64,000 nucleotides of DNA from Membranipora membranacea. Taxonomy: Eukaryota > Bryozoa > Gymnolaemata > Cheilostomatida > Membraniporidae. The position numbers were made by a program, and so were the translations under genes. This document shows, one piece after another, positions 24,623-36,241 of the stretch. Position 1 is the first letter of the stretch, and the number at the start of each line of letters is the position of its first letter. The DNA is taken from contig OU612074.1 in NCBI GenBank assembly GCA_914767715.1, positions 21,624,062 to 21,688,061 of the forward strand, read 5' to 3'. Under the pieces are notes generated by a model. That model saw nothing but the letters and a program-made list of their open reading frames with translations, was not told the origin of the DNA and searched no databases.

Positions 24623-25820
24623 GTGGTTAACATAAGAAAGTGGATAGAATGATTCGACACGGCTGGAAAGATGAAGGGTGAATCCAAAAATTCACAGACC
24701 ATTACCCTTACATTTAGAAACATCAGCTGATTATTAGTTATGTGCAAAATTTACATAACTTTATTTTTTTTAGTGTTTAACTCTGATAATGACTTATACT
24801 TCACCCCAGGTTTAGAAACTTTGTCAATATACGGCTGTTATATTATTTAACATATGAATCCCAAGTAGCAAGTTTGAACTTTTTGTTGTCACAAAGAGAC
24901 AAATGACACTTTGCATCTTCAAATTTGAGCATGAAAACAACGATAACAAATTAACTATGACATCAATGTTGTTCTTGAAGCAAACTTATCCATGAAAAAC
25001 CCTTCATTGCAGCAAAAACATCAAAGCAGCAGAAGATTAAAGGGGCAGGCTCCTGTGTTTTAAATACTTATTAGCACATAATTAAGAAGGCGTGACACGA
25101 CTGCAGATAAGTTTTTTGTTGATTATTGATTTCAAGTTTTGTCAACAGTACTCATCCAACAATCAAACATTATTATTATGTTAAAAAGTTACTTTGTGAC
25201 ATGAATTTTCTAGTCAAATATTGGAAAACTAAATAAATGTTTTTAAAATATATTCATGCGCTACTAAACTTTTATGTGACAGAAATGCAGACACATTATA
25301 TTGTATCCAGCCCCTGACTTGGAAAAGGATAGCAAAATGTGATGACTGGGTCGTCTTACCTAAACACCAGGATAGGTTTTGAAATTTTCATCCAAAGACC
25401 ATAAAATCAAAATTTCATGACTGAGAATACTATGTCACCGGAATTCCTGACAAGTCACTCTATTTGGTAGGGAGGCTCCCAGTTTGTAGGGTTTTTTCCA
25501 CCCCCTCACTATTCCCCTTTTCCTCCTTTTTTCCAGCATCCCTCACCCAGAAGAATAGCGTCTTTGTTTTTAGCTTTAATCTGATCAAAATTGAACTAGA
25601 ATACAGAAAATGTGATATTAGCGATCATGATATTGTCTTGTCTCTTCGAAAACGCACCACAACACACAGGCATACCTGATGCAATGCCTTCGGTCATAAA
25701 ATGTGATCAAAGTGACTGTTTTTGCATGATAATTTGACCTTGATAGAAATCAGCGCTTTTGTGCTCCAAACACATTGTAAAAGGAAATTTTTATACAGGT
25801 ATTATAAATTGTGATTAACA
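24623..25820. other. Intergenic, 3' part of inverted duplication
   Basis: No exon supported. The segment to about 25295 (for example tttctagtcaaatattgg, then aaatgtttttaaaatata) is matched in inverse orientation at about 57355-57480. A related stretch lies downstream of the CCP gene at about 33715-33835, so this is either 3'-UTR-associated or a dispersed repeat. Confidence 0.45.
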
Positions 25821-25825
25821 CTTAC

Positions 25826-26078
25826 AGAGGCAGCTTTAATCCAAAGAGCTGAGAGTTTAAAAAGATGCCCTTGTTTTCAAAAGCGTTATCATCAAGGTGT
25901 TTTAACATAGCTCCGACTTTGATGAGAGCTTGTTCGACGGCCTTGTCAGCACTACATTCGCTATCAACTTGTTGAGCATAGCATCTTCCGTTGGGAAGGA
26001 ATATAGTGTGACAGCTTGCTCCCAATTTGATGAAATAACAAGGGTGTTGTCACAACCCGCTGCAATGCATCTGTTTGG
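25826..26078 (-). pseudogene. THAP zinc-finger domain exon, frameshifted
   Basis: The minus strand, just after an acceptor-like TTTTATTTTGTAG, encodes MPNRCIAAGCDN, then VTLYSFPTEDAMLNKLIAN and SELC. This is the THAP pattern C-x(2-4)-C with the downstream C-x2-H. The frame meets a stop after SELC. The neighbouring frame continues with KHLDDNAFENKG and a LFGLKLPL end, as expected of THAP, and finishes at a donor-like CT/GTAAGTG near 25826. One shift of a base would join the halves. THAP domains are DNA-binding modules of P-element-type transposases and host factors. It is a pseudogene or an assembly error. Confidence 0.65.
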
Positions 26079-27224
26079 CATACCTACAAAATAAAACACA
26101 GGGATGGATGAAAAATAACCCGACCAACGTTTTGACTCAGGGGATGTTGTTTGTTTTACCTGCTGAGATAAAAATAAATTCAATATCAGGGGCGCTACTA
26201 TCATTTGTTGTTCTATCCTTCCAAAACTATAAAAGAAATTTACTTCTAGATGGTAGACAATGTTTCAATTAGCAGACACAGAGGAGCATTTGGAGAAATC
26301 CCGCTTAGTTTGTCAGATATGACAATTTGTATGAATTCAATGACAACACTATCATGCATGAAAATAGCCTTTGTTATTACTGCATTGAGCCATGAGCAAT
26401 ATTATAAGGATCCTCCCACAAGGTCATCGACCTGACACATCACATAGGTTAATTAGAAAGCCATGGGCATTAAGCATCTAGTGCCCAACCCTTGGTACAG
26501 GGTATTTCTGACGCAACAGTTCCTTTAAGATTCGGGCACCAAAACTAGAAAAATCTGAAGACTGATCATCTGGAGACCAGCATTTAGTGTTATTTGGGGA
26601 CCAATGATTGATTAATTGAATATAATTCACTCTGATTTAAACAGCTGTAGCTATGGTGAGTTGAAACTAATCGAAATTTCAATATTCATTCCTAACTTAT
26701 TTTGTGCTGTTTTCCATTTGTAAGTGTGTGGTGGATTCCACCACAGCTGGATATTTAAGATTTAATTTTATATGCTTTCTTATTATTTTTTAGTTCTCTG
26801 CCCATGTCATCATTTTAGTAACTTTTCTTGTTTTAACTATTATAAGCCATCTATGGAGTTTTCCATGGAAAATTTCCACAGTTAGTGTCACATGACCTAC
26901 AATGCTTTTATAACTAAACACCAGTGGAATAAGTTTTTAGTTAGTATCCAGCAGCCTAAGAAGCAACATCTCATATTTTTAAACTAGTAACTAATAAAGT
27001 GCCATACAACTCAACCCACTGAAGTAAGTTTATTGAGTTTTGCCTGCTGGCAGACCTCCCTGCCTTGACATAATGCTTGACTGTAACCTCCCTTGGGTAG
27101 TAGGTAGAGGCTAAGTGAAAACCTCCATTGCACCACTGCATCCATTGACCTGAATCCCAGTCCAGTTCCTCCCAGCTATCTCGCAAAGGTAGTTAAAACC
27201 CAGAACCATTCCCTCCCACTCATT

Positions 27225-27390
27225 TATCTAGCCCGATAAATATGTTAATAGTTTGTCCTTGTCCCTTCCCTCCCCAATTTATCTTGCCCGATAAATATGT
27301 TAATAGTTTGTCCATATCCCTTCCCTCCCCAATCTATCTTGCAGGATAAATAAGTTAATAGTTGTCCACATCCCCTCCCCCTCCCCAAAG
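27225..27390. repeat. Minisatellite, ~63-bp unit, 3 copies
   Basis: Units share gataaatatgttaatagttt and tcccttccctcccc; the third copy has drifted. An adjoining shorter array occupies 27425-27575. Confidence 0.8.
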
Positions 27391-27424
27391 CCAGCCCCAA
27401 AGTCAGGTCAATTATATTCCCAGC

Positions 27425-27575
27425 CCAGATAGAGGCGGCGTACACGTTACCTTTCCCCTTAAATAGAGTCGGCGTACTCGGTATATTCACAGGCAGATAT
27501 AGTCAGCGTACTTGATATATTTCCACTTAGATAGAGTCGGCGTACTCGTTTTAGAGAGTCGGCGTACTCAGCATA
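27425..27575. repeat. Degenerate array of 'gagtcggcgtactc' words
   Basis: agatagaggcggcgtac, aatagagtcggcgtactc, gatatagtcagcgtact, tagatagagtcggcgtactc and agagtcggcgtactc follow each other at irregular spacing of about 20-40 bases. There is no coding potential beyond chance. Confidence 0.65.
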
Positions 27576-27769
27576 AAAAGGCAATGTGCGTGGTTGCAGT
27601 GGCGGGTATCGCCGCCTTAGGGTAACCCCCTCAAAATCCTCGACATGTCCCATGTTTTGTGCATTGTACAAATAAATAATGACTCAACTCATGAAATTAC
27701 ACCTGATTGCGCAGAAATAGTTGACAATGGATTTGTTTGTTGTTTTGTGTATCTAACAACAGATAAAAT

Positions 27770-28262
27770 TGAGGGAAGATTACCTATATTTCGCCCCTCC
27801 TTTGTAACAACAAGTTACGGCTTACTGATATTAAAACAATTGGGGGTGGATCAAGAATCTCTCACTCATATGTATAAAAGCTAAATTATACCGGCAATAA
27901 GTCATGTGTCACCTGCCTGGTACCCCTACACTACTGACCAGCAGAGAGCAGAACTGGAAAAAAGTAAAAAACTAGCACTTCGGGTTATCTACAATAATCA
28001 TGAACATTACAGTGATTGACTGGCAGCCGCTAATATCAACACCCTGTCAGAGGCCCTTAACATGAACTGGCATGCCTATGCAAATCGGCTCAAGAACGAT
28101 CAAGAGCACTTGCTTAGGCACCGACTCACACAAAAGTCATCCAACAGGCCGTCCGTTCAACTTCATCGAACTTTAATATTAAAAGAGACCGCACTGTTAA
28201 GCAAGGACAATCGATACTTGCAAACCCAAAGTATATTTAGTTGGAATAATTTATTTTTGTTT
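27770..28262 (+). pseudogene. LINE reverse-transcriptase C-terminal fragment
   Basis: SYGLLILKQLGVDQESLTHM, YKS, stop, IIPAISHVSPAWYPY, TTDQQRAELEKSKKLALRVI and YNNHEHYSD match the end of a non-LTR RT ('Y.s.I.pvleYa.pvW...lt..q...LE..QkralriI'). At least two in-frame stops (near 27883 and 28018) show it is dead. The tail reads NMNWHAYANRLKNDQEHLL. Confidence 0.7.
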
Positions 28263-28800
28263 TATGATTATCATTACTGTTAGCTACATCCAAGGGGTTT
28301 TTATTTTTCATTTAATAGGCCTGCACCTCTTTTTTTTATCTGTAAACATTTCTGTAGAAAGAGTATTAAATTTAACAAACAAACAAAACTATGATGCTAT
28401 GTAAGAATTTCGTACATCATCAAGGTTCTATTTACGAGGTCAGGGGAAAAGAAATCCATCCGTGTATTAGAGCGGTGTATTTACCATTTTATTGTGCTCA
28501 TATGATATAGATGTTTTGGAAAATAAAGATCCTCCTCAAAAGAGTATAGTTGGCTTTCAAGTGTAAAAATCCAACCAACTACTACTACTGACGTGCCTTG
28601 GACCCCTAGCACTTCTATGGTGGCTATTCATGGTAGTTCCCAAACACAATCCCTAGCAGGCGCGATGTTTTCCTGTAAATCTGTATGCCCTGAATATGAC
28701 AGCTTACTCACACAAACCTGAGCTCTTGGTAATTAATGTCAAACCATGCACTATGTGTAGATTGAAATAAATTGTAATCACCTTCAACTGGGTCAATATA

Positions 28801-29226
28801 TTAAGCATATTAACAGTACAGGTTCAGAATTTCTCTTACCCCCTACCTTTTTTTTTAATTTCTAAACTAAGTACTGAAATGTACCTTACCTTCAAATAAA
28901 TCAATTATAACAACCGCATGGTCATCAGTCAAACCCCATCACCTGCCCATGCATGATACAAATACCAACCTGGAAAAAGTCATTGAAACATCATTAACAT
29001 CTGCATCTTTCAGTTAAGCATATTAACAGTACAGGTTCAGAATTTCTCTTACCCCCTACCTTTTTTTTTAATTTCTAAACTAAGTACTGAAATGTACCTT
29101 ACCTTCAAATAAATCAATTATAACAACCGCATGGTCATCAGTCAAACCCCATCACCTGCCCATGCATGATACAAATACCAACCTGGAAAAAGTCATTGAA
29201 ACATCATTAACATCTGCATCTTTCAG
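28801..29226. repeat. 213-bp near-identical tandem duplication
   Basis: 28801-29013 and 29014-29226 are two head-to-tail copies running from ttaagcatattaacagtaca to catctgcatctttcag. I found no difference by eye, including the run of nine T. It is either very recent or an assembly duplication. Confidence 0.85.
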
Positions 29227-29327
29227 TTGCGTATATAACATTGGCACTGGCTGGAACCTTACCCCAATGCGACTCAATGCGACGAATGTTAGTCCCTCCA
29301 ATCCTGGTTTTAATTTGGATATGCAGG

Positions 29328-29476
29328 TGAAGCAGTATATGATATCTCCAACTCAACAGGTTCTTCTCTCTTGATTCATTCTGCCTGTACCATGATGACC
29401 CAGCCCTATGTGCTTGCCCGGGTTATTTCCCTTAACAAGACCTATGCCTTTGCGTCTAATAACATGACCTGTTAAA
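29328..29476 (+). pseudogene. Possible coding exon or gene relic, unrecognised
   Basis: After an acceptor-like ggatatgcag the frame reads GEAVYDISNSTGSSLLIHSA, CTMMTQPYVLARVISLNKTY, AFASNNMTC, stop. Composition and N-glycosylation sequons look protein-like. The upstream stretch (29162-29330) reads plausibly in another frame (TSASFSCVYNIGTGWNLTPM), so the two parts may be joined by a lost intron or a frameshift. I do not recognise a family, and no start or signal peptide is visible. Confidence 0.3.
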
Positions 29477-29479
29477 ACT

Positions 29480-30114
29480 ACAAATAATACCTTCTTCAAT
29501 ACTTCCTCAATGTTTCAAGTAGCTGCTTTCTCAGGATTCCTTCCCCATGTCACCCTCGACGTGATATTTACAGCTGGTATTGTACCATACATGACTTCAT
29601 GCAAACATGATAAAATGAAAGCTTTATGACGGGACATTGTAAGAGTCTATTTGATCGCATCTAATTCGCCACAATGTAAATTCCCGAGGTGTTGTCATGT
29701 TTTGCCACAGCGTCAACTATTCACCATCAAAACTATCATTCGGGTTGATGAGCAATAGTCTCATTGTAAAATTGATAACATTAAAAATTTCATCTGCTAT
29801 GACCGCCAGTTGTTGTTTCCTTGTGTTTACAGTTTTAAATTTAATCCCAACATATATTGAAAACCAATGAATTTGTGCCAAGGAACTTGTTCCTCAATTC
29901 CTGCACGCAACCATGGAAACATCACATGCCGCAATAGCAGATAAGTCAATAACCATTTGCATATTTCCTCTTACGTTATGTTATGAATCAACTTTGTTAC
30001 TAATCAAAACAAGGAACTTTTGACATGTTGAAACTGTATTCATTTATTGAGGAGTTTGGTGGTGAAGGAAGAAGAACTACTTTTGTGTTTTGAGATCAAT
30101 ATTTAAATTGAAGC
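29480..30114. other. Intergenic upstream of CCP gene
   Basis: No exon or repeat I can support; presumed to contain the promoter of the CCP gene. Confidence 0.35.
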
Positions 30115-33100
30115 ATGAGGACAGATTTAAGATTCCAGATTTATTTCTGGATGCTAGTAGCCGAACTGTTTACACTCATGTGTATATGTCAGGGTGAGTA
30201 GTGGTAGTGAATTGGAGTATTTCTAAATGTATTAACATAGAGGATCAGTGGCAATTTGTTGTTTAGGGCCTATAAGGCCACACCTGAATCAACAGAAGTC
30301 TTCATCTTATTGACTGTCAAAAAGGCAAAGTTGAGGATCTACATACATTGATGTTTTTCGATGAGGAGCTATTTTTTAAAAGACAGTTGTTAACAACATT
30401 CAACAGTATCTTAAGAAGCAAACTCCTTTATATATATATTTATAAATAAATCGACAAAATCTTGGTAGAGAATGTGTTGTGATTTTCTTGAAGCTCTGGG
30501 GATGACTTTCAGCTGTGATCAGCCAAACATAGCAAACTATGGTAGGTTCTATCCTGAGAATGTCATCACTGATGGATCGAAGGTTACTATGGTGTGTAAC
30601 TCAGGCACGGAAATATTATACGGTGACGGTCAGATGACGTGTAGAAATGGAACATGGATTGGTGACTATCCGATATGCGTCGTTAAAGGTAGGTAGCTGA
30701 CATCAGGGATTAGAGTATGTTTATTTCAATTCCAACTTTGTTTGTTACAAAATTTTGTGAGTTATAATTACTTTATTGAGAGAATTATTACACTTTTGAA
30801 GTGCTAATAATCAAAACAAAGCTGCATCCATTGGTGTCTATTTTACTTATCAGTGATACTGAGTGACTTGGACTACCATGCGATGGAATTAGTCTATCAA
30901 TTTTATGTCTCTTTTGTTATAATTACTCGCTGCTTGATATACAACAGTTTTGGTGTAATAGTAGTCTATCTAGACAAGTTTGTGGTGACAGGCTAGTGCT
31001 ATTGTTGATCAGTGAATCAGTGAGAGGTAGATATATGGTAAACCATCCTCTCATCAGAGCAAGACATAAAGCAATGAGAAAGAGTTTATAGCCATCCAAG
31101 CAGATCTCACCTCAGTGCTCCATTTAACGAGTATCATAATCTTCAAAATTGATGTAACGCAATTTTTCAACTTTTTCTTTCATGAAAAGAGGTGAGCAAA
31201 TATTGCAATAGACCATCAAGCACAGATACGATTTTGTGAGATTTTAGCATAACATAGAGGTTAAATTTGATATAAAAATTTTGCTTTTCAGCAAGCGTTT
31301 TTGACCAAAAATGAGGTTGTTTTGAGACCCGCTCGAAGTTCTTCAATCTCCCAAATGCCAATAGTTAATTCAGTGTATCCTAACTTGCTAGCTTGGAAAT
31401 GGAAATACAAACAGGTTCAATTAGAATTTATGGAGTTGTGATAATTTGGGTTGTGAAAAGTAGAGCCTGGAAACTTAGGCTAAATTGAAGCTATAGCTGC
31501 CACCTTACAATCCTGTCATAACTCTGTCCCTTTACAGCTTGTCATAACACTCCCCTTTACAGCTTGTCATACCTCTGCCCCTTTACAGCTTGTCATAACA
31601 CTGCCCCTGTACAGCTTGTCATAACTCTCCCCCTTTACAGCCTGTCATAACACTGCCCCTTTACAGCTTGTCATAACTCTCCCCCTTTATAGCTTGTCAT
31701 AACACTGCCCCTTTACAGCTTGTCATAACTCTGCTCCTTCACAGCTTGTTATAACACTGCCCCTTTACAGCTTGTCATAACTCTGCCCCTTTACAGATGG
31801 ATACTGCTCTTCAGCTGATCTGAACTATCCATCGATGGGAAAATTTTATCCCAACGATATGAGAGGGTTCTCCGATGGAGAGTCTATCTCCTTGGTCTGC
31901 AGGGATGGATATTATCCGTCTCCGAAAGCCTCAGTCAGCTGTATAAATGGATCCTGGATCGGAGAATTCCCTCACTGTGTAACAAGTGAGTCTGGTTGCC
32001 TGTCAGCAACATAATGTCAAATAAGATCAGCTCTGTGTCTGTCCGCTTTGTCATCAGCTCCCTGGCTGTCATAACCATCATCAAATAGAAAGCATTGGGG
32101 AAAAACCCACATAAGCTATTAGTTGTACATGTATTAGCTATTCAACACTGTAATACAAAAGGGTGAGCGCCCATTATCCATTGAATACCGACAAAATCAG
32201 TTCCGCACTTTGGTCTGTGTGTTTGACAAGTAAAAAGGTGGTGAAGATATGGATATCAAATGAGTCTTTCACTATAAAGTTCACGTGAGATAAGGGGACT
32301 GTCTTATTACAGATTGAGCGGTTCTTAAGCGCAAGCAAATGGTGTTATGTATCATTACTCAACTTTTTCAGCTCCATATTGTGAAACACCAGATTCGATC
32401 CCCCACTGTACCTGGATTAGTTTGAAACAACCTGCGCGCTATGATCAAATTACTAACGGCACTCTGCTGGGCTGTCGCTGTGATGATGGCTACCAGATAT
32501 CAGATGGGGATAGATATATTCAGTGTGTCAACGCATTGTGGAATGGACGTCCACCAATCTGCACCAAAATTCAAGAGAACAGTAAGTTTGAATTGGTTGC
32601 CCATAAACTTTCAATCTACTTGTGTTCTGTCGGTGATCTTAGGCATATGATGGGATGACTCCTAGCTGTCATCCATTTGTTGAATTGAGACAAATAACTT
32701 CTTAATTTCTGAAGCATCAATTTTTACTGTTTCATGGATCTTCGGAGTTATTTAATGCTTTTGAACTTCCAATTCACTTCTGTGGTCTGCATTTCCTAGG
32801 AACCATACCGACGTTTCCTTCCACCTACGTATCTACAACTTCCAAAAATCATCCTTCTGGAGCAGCGCTTGCTGTGAGTCTGGCAGCACTAAGTGTTTCA
32901 GTCCTTATATTGGTCAGCTTGACATTATCCTGGGTCAAAAAAAGGTAAGGAAGATTATATATCCTGATTAAGCTTTTCACCAGTATTTTATGTGTTACTA
33001 AAGGCAAAATAAATCTATACGCATGTATATTCGTCTGTTAGTCCATGTATCAGACATAATTTAATGTCTTATTCCTGTTTTTTTAAGGAAAAGAAGGGGT

Positions 33101-33133
33101 GAGAATGAAAGTCAGCAAATACTCAGCAGTTAG
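30115..33133 (+). CDS. Three-sushi (CCP) single-pass membrane protein
   Basis: Exons: 30115-30193, 30494-30688, 31797-31985, 32372-32581, 32800-32944, 33088-33133; 287 codons plus stop. Exon 1 is a signal peptide (IYFWMLVAELFTLMCICQ). Each of exons 2-4 encodes one CCP/sushi-like module bounded by phase-1 introns, as is usual for CCP domains: CDQPNIANYGRF...VCNSG...CRNGTWIG...PIC; CSSADLNYPSMGKF...CINGSWIGEFPHC; CETPDS...GCRCDDGYQ...CVNALWNGRPPIC. Exon 5 has a Thr/Ser/Pro linker and membrane helix (ALAVSLAALSVSVLILVSLT); exon 6 is a short basic tail. CCP proteins bind other surface proteins or complement-like factors; the partner is unknown. Acceptor choice for exon 2 is the least certain point. 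Confidence 0.85.
31511..31796 (+). repeat. 26-bp minisatellite of acceptor-like units
   Basis: Eleven head-to-tail units of the form cttgtcataactctgcccct followed by ttacag. Each ends in a pyrimidine run plus CAG (one copy TAG), so each resembles a 3' splice site. The last unit abuts CCP exon 3 and supplies its real acceptor at 31796. The array is the end of the intron amplified in place. Confidence 0.9.
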
Positions 33134-34585
33134 AAGAAATCTTGCACCTTTCAAGAGTATGAGCAGCAAGAGCAAACAAAACTAAGGATACTAGCATGTT
33201 TGAATTTCCTAAACCCATAATTTTTTGTCACGATCACATTAGCTGCATCACGGCTTATCTTCTCTCTCTGTTTATGTGACTGGCAACGCAGCAACAGGTT
33301 TATGCATAAAACAATTAAAGACTAAGCAAAGACCAAAAAAATATATTATAGCCAGGCAGCTAGTTCTGCAATAGTTATACAATATTACTAGAAAAAAATG
33401 AGGGACATCAGGACATTGAGGAAAAAATGATGTATTGTGTAAGAGATTGTCCCTCTTGCCCGTCTATTATGAAAATAAGGGATATATACTGTACAAGCTC
33501 AGTGAACTGCCACTTGTCTACTTTTGAGAGAACTGCAACAGTTAAATTTCACAACAAAGGTTAAATAATGTGGTTATCTTTTGTCTGTAAAATGTCTCTT
33601 GACAATTTAATTTTATTTATTTTTAAATTTATGTGAAATTTTATGTATTTTCTTTTGTGCAAATTGGAATGGAGGCTTTTATCAGGCTAAGTACTTTCAA
33701 GAACTTAGATATCATATGTCCAACATTTAAACATCATTATCATGGTGAAAGTTAGTTTGTTATATAATTTCCCTAGTCAAATAATGGAACATCAAGCAAA
33801 TGCTTTTAAAATAATAAAAGCTTAAGCTTCATGTTTAGTTTTGAGGTTTAGTTGCGGAACAACAACATAAAAATATTATCATATTATATTTCAATTTGGT
33901 GGACAAAAAATTTGATAAATTCAGGTTTACCCACTATGAGATCTGTAAGGAGTTGAATTGTCCTAACACGCCACCAGACAACTCTGATTGAAACTGTCAG
34001 TATGACAAAGCTGCCTTTAAATGATCCAGCGTCAAGGCTGCTGTAGGCATGACCTCTCTCTCTCTCTCTCTTAAGCATCACAAAACAAAATTTGTAGGCG
34101 GAAAACAAGGCCATGTTCCTCAGCTTTTAAAGTGTTCCTAGATTAAGTATAAGGAGTGTTGCCTCGGAATCACCTTGTACATTTTAATAATTCCAACAGA
34201 AATTCTTGCAGTTGATTGGCTTGTCGAGAGATTCTTTTGGTTTTCCTGGCTTGAAATCCAATCCAATATCTGTTTCCTATAGAGTTTTGCCGAGCTTTGT
34301 TACACACTACCACATGTAAAGGTCACCTTACGACATGATATCCTTTGAAATTCTTCTGGTGTTGGTTGTCGTCTGTGATGCGGTCACATGCACAGAGATT
34401 TTGGTTGTACTTGAGTTGCGCATGGTGATAATACATCCATCGTTAGTTACAATGGCACCATTATCGGAAAATTATTAGCCACCCAAATCGACTTGGTGCT
34501 TACCAATTTGTAGGGTTGAGTACTTTTTTATTTTTGGTATTTTTCCAGTCTTACTTATTACCCTCTTTATTCACAAATCAATCAT
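33134..34585. other. 3' flank of CCP gene, no gene seen
   Basis: AT-rich, with a (TC)n tract at about 34056-34073 and the flank segment (33715-33835) resembling the 3' flanks of the PAN gene and its copy. AATAAA at 33813-33818 could serve as a distal poly(A) signal. Confidence 0.4.
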
Positions 34586-34745
34586 ATCGAGGTCAAGGAG
34601 AGGTATACACCCGAGGGTGCTGGGGGCTGGAACAATCAACAATGAAAGCTCCCCCAGTGGGACTCGAACCCACAACTCCTGCGGCACTAATCGCCTGGCA
34701 GTGAATAGCAAGCGCGCTAACCGATTGCGCCATCTCACCATCCCC
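34586..34745 (-). repeat. tRNA-derived SINE copy
   Basis: Minus-strand GATGGCGCAATCGGTTAGCG is an A-box-like tRNA head. GTGGGTTCGAGTCCCAC is a B-box/T-arm with good pairing. The interval between the boxes is longer than in most tRNAs and the 3' extension (agctttcattgttgattg) is not tRNA. Best read as a SINE; a tRNA gene with a long variable arm is less likely. Confidence 0.6.
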
Positions 34746-35820
34746 AAAAAAGAATGGGTCGATGGCGCTAATTAGATAGCCCGCTGTGCTGTCACATGTC
34801 TTTCCATGGGTCAGTCAATGTATATAGTAGAGTGAGATCAAGTAGTTGTAGCTGTTTTGGTTTCTGCTCATTCTGTTTGAGCTTCACCATTATCGCTAAA
34901 TTACTTGTTTATGACTGTGAACATGACACAATGTCACGAAAAGATGCAGAGGGTACCAACAAGGCAGTCAACAAGTGTATGAAGTCCTGTGCAGTCATTG
35001 AGTACACAATTCTGACTACTGTAGAGTCAGGAAGTTGTAATTTCTAACTTACGTCAACCAGACAAGCATACAATTAATTCATTTAGCATAAGATTATTCA
35101 TTTACTTGTCTTGACCATTAAAACTACATGAGATGAAATGCATATAAATATCAATGACTTAAAATAATATTGAGTTCAAAATAATCTGACCTGAACCTCT
35201 CTTTGTCTCTCGGAAGTTATTATTGTTTGATCTCTGTTGGAGTCTACGATAGATCCGCAGCTCATTATTTATGACTCATTCACGAAGAGTCATCCAGCTG
35301 TGAGATAGTCCAGATGATATTGTTCTCAAGGTTGTGTACCAAGGAAAATTTCTGACTGGCCATTTTTGTATACCACTCGGGTTGACATCTAAATTCACCA
35401 CACGGGTTGACATATAAAATTACCATTGTACTGAATAATTATCTCGATGATACTCTGCCGAATGACGGACCTGACGCTACTGATTTGTACAGTTATCCTG
35501 ATGGTACTGTACTTCTTGACAATCTAAGTTCTACTGACTCAAGCTCTATCTGCTGCATATACTTATTGACGCGCTTATGGTGTATACGTGACACACCTTT
35601 GGCAGGCAGTTTCACTTAGATGATATTAGTGTTGTAGTAATGTCATTGAAGTTGGTGTACATGCAGGCAGGAAAAAAATTACACACAAACCTAAACATAA
35701 ACACTAGAGGGATTATAAAAATGAGGTCAATTTCTTTTTCCTATTTTTTTTTCTGCTAAAAGGATGGATATTAAAGAATGCTTGTAACGGAAATAAATGA
35801 AATATATAGAATAAAAAATC
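34746..35820. other. Intergenic, no gene seen
   Basis: No exon, RNA or clear repeat recognised; AT-rich single-copy-looking sequence. Confidence 0.3.
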
Positions 35821-35821
35821 A

Positions 35822-36008
35822 TGGGAACAGCTAGATAGTCCAGGGACTAGAGTTACAGCTGTCCCACTACTCAGCCGAAAGGCACCAGGATGCATAAATG
35901 AGCCGCGGCAAGGGTGTGGTTGCCCTTCTCCGTCCACTGTTGGGCCAACAGACGCTCCGCCAGACCATTCATAGTATCGGACCAAAACCCTGCCTCAACT
36001 CCCGTTGT
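35822..36008 (-). repeat. Dispersed repeat family R, copy 2
   Basis: Reverse complement of the family seen at 22793-22975, sharing gggagttgaggca, aactctagtccctggactat and the GTAVTLVPGLSS-coding stretch. Indels shift the frame elsewhere, so there is no evidence of an intact protein. Confidence 0.65.
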
Positions 36009-36241
36009 ACAGTTTAATTCCACTGCACAACAGAGACCTCTAACCCCAATTGTTGTTGGATTTAATAGGTTTTACCCTAAAATCATTTTAAATCTTTTAT
36101 CATATTGAGGATCAGAGTTTTGATTTAAAATGTCATCTTTTTCATAAGTTTTTAAAAGTAATTTAATATTTGATATTCAAATATCATTGCTAGCGGCATA
36201 ATTTTTAATGGTTAAAAATGGGAGGAAACATGTAAGCCGGT

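Noticed and set aside
26971-27186. 71-codon minus-strand frame with many Trp
   Set aside because: No recognised motif, no signal or splice context; possibly part of a repeat, but not supportable as a gene.
31511-31796. CRISPR-like array
   Set aside because: Units are contiguous without unique spacers, and the genome is eukaryotic; it is a minisatellite.
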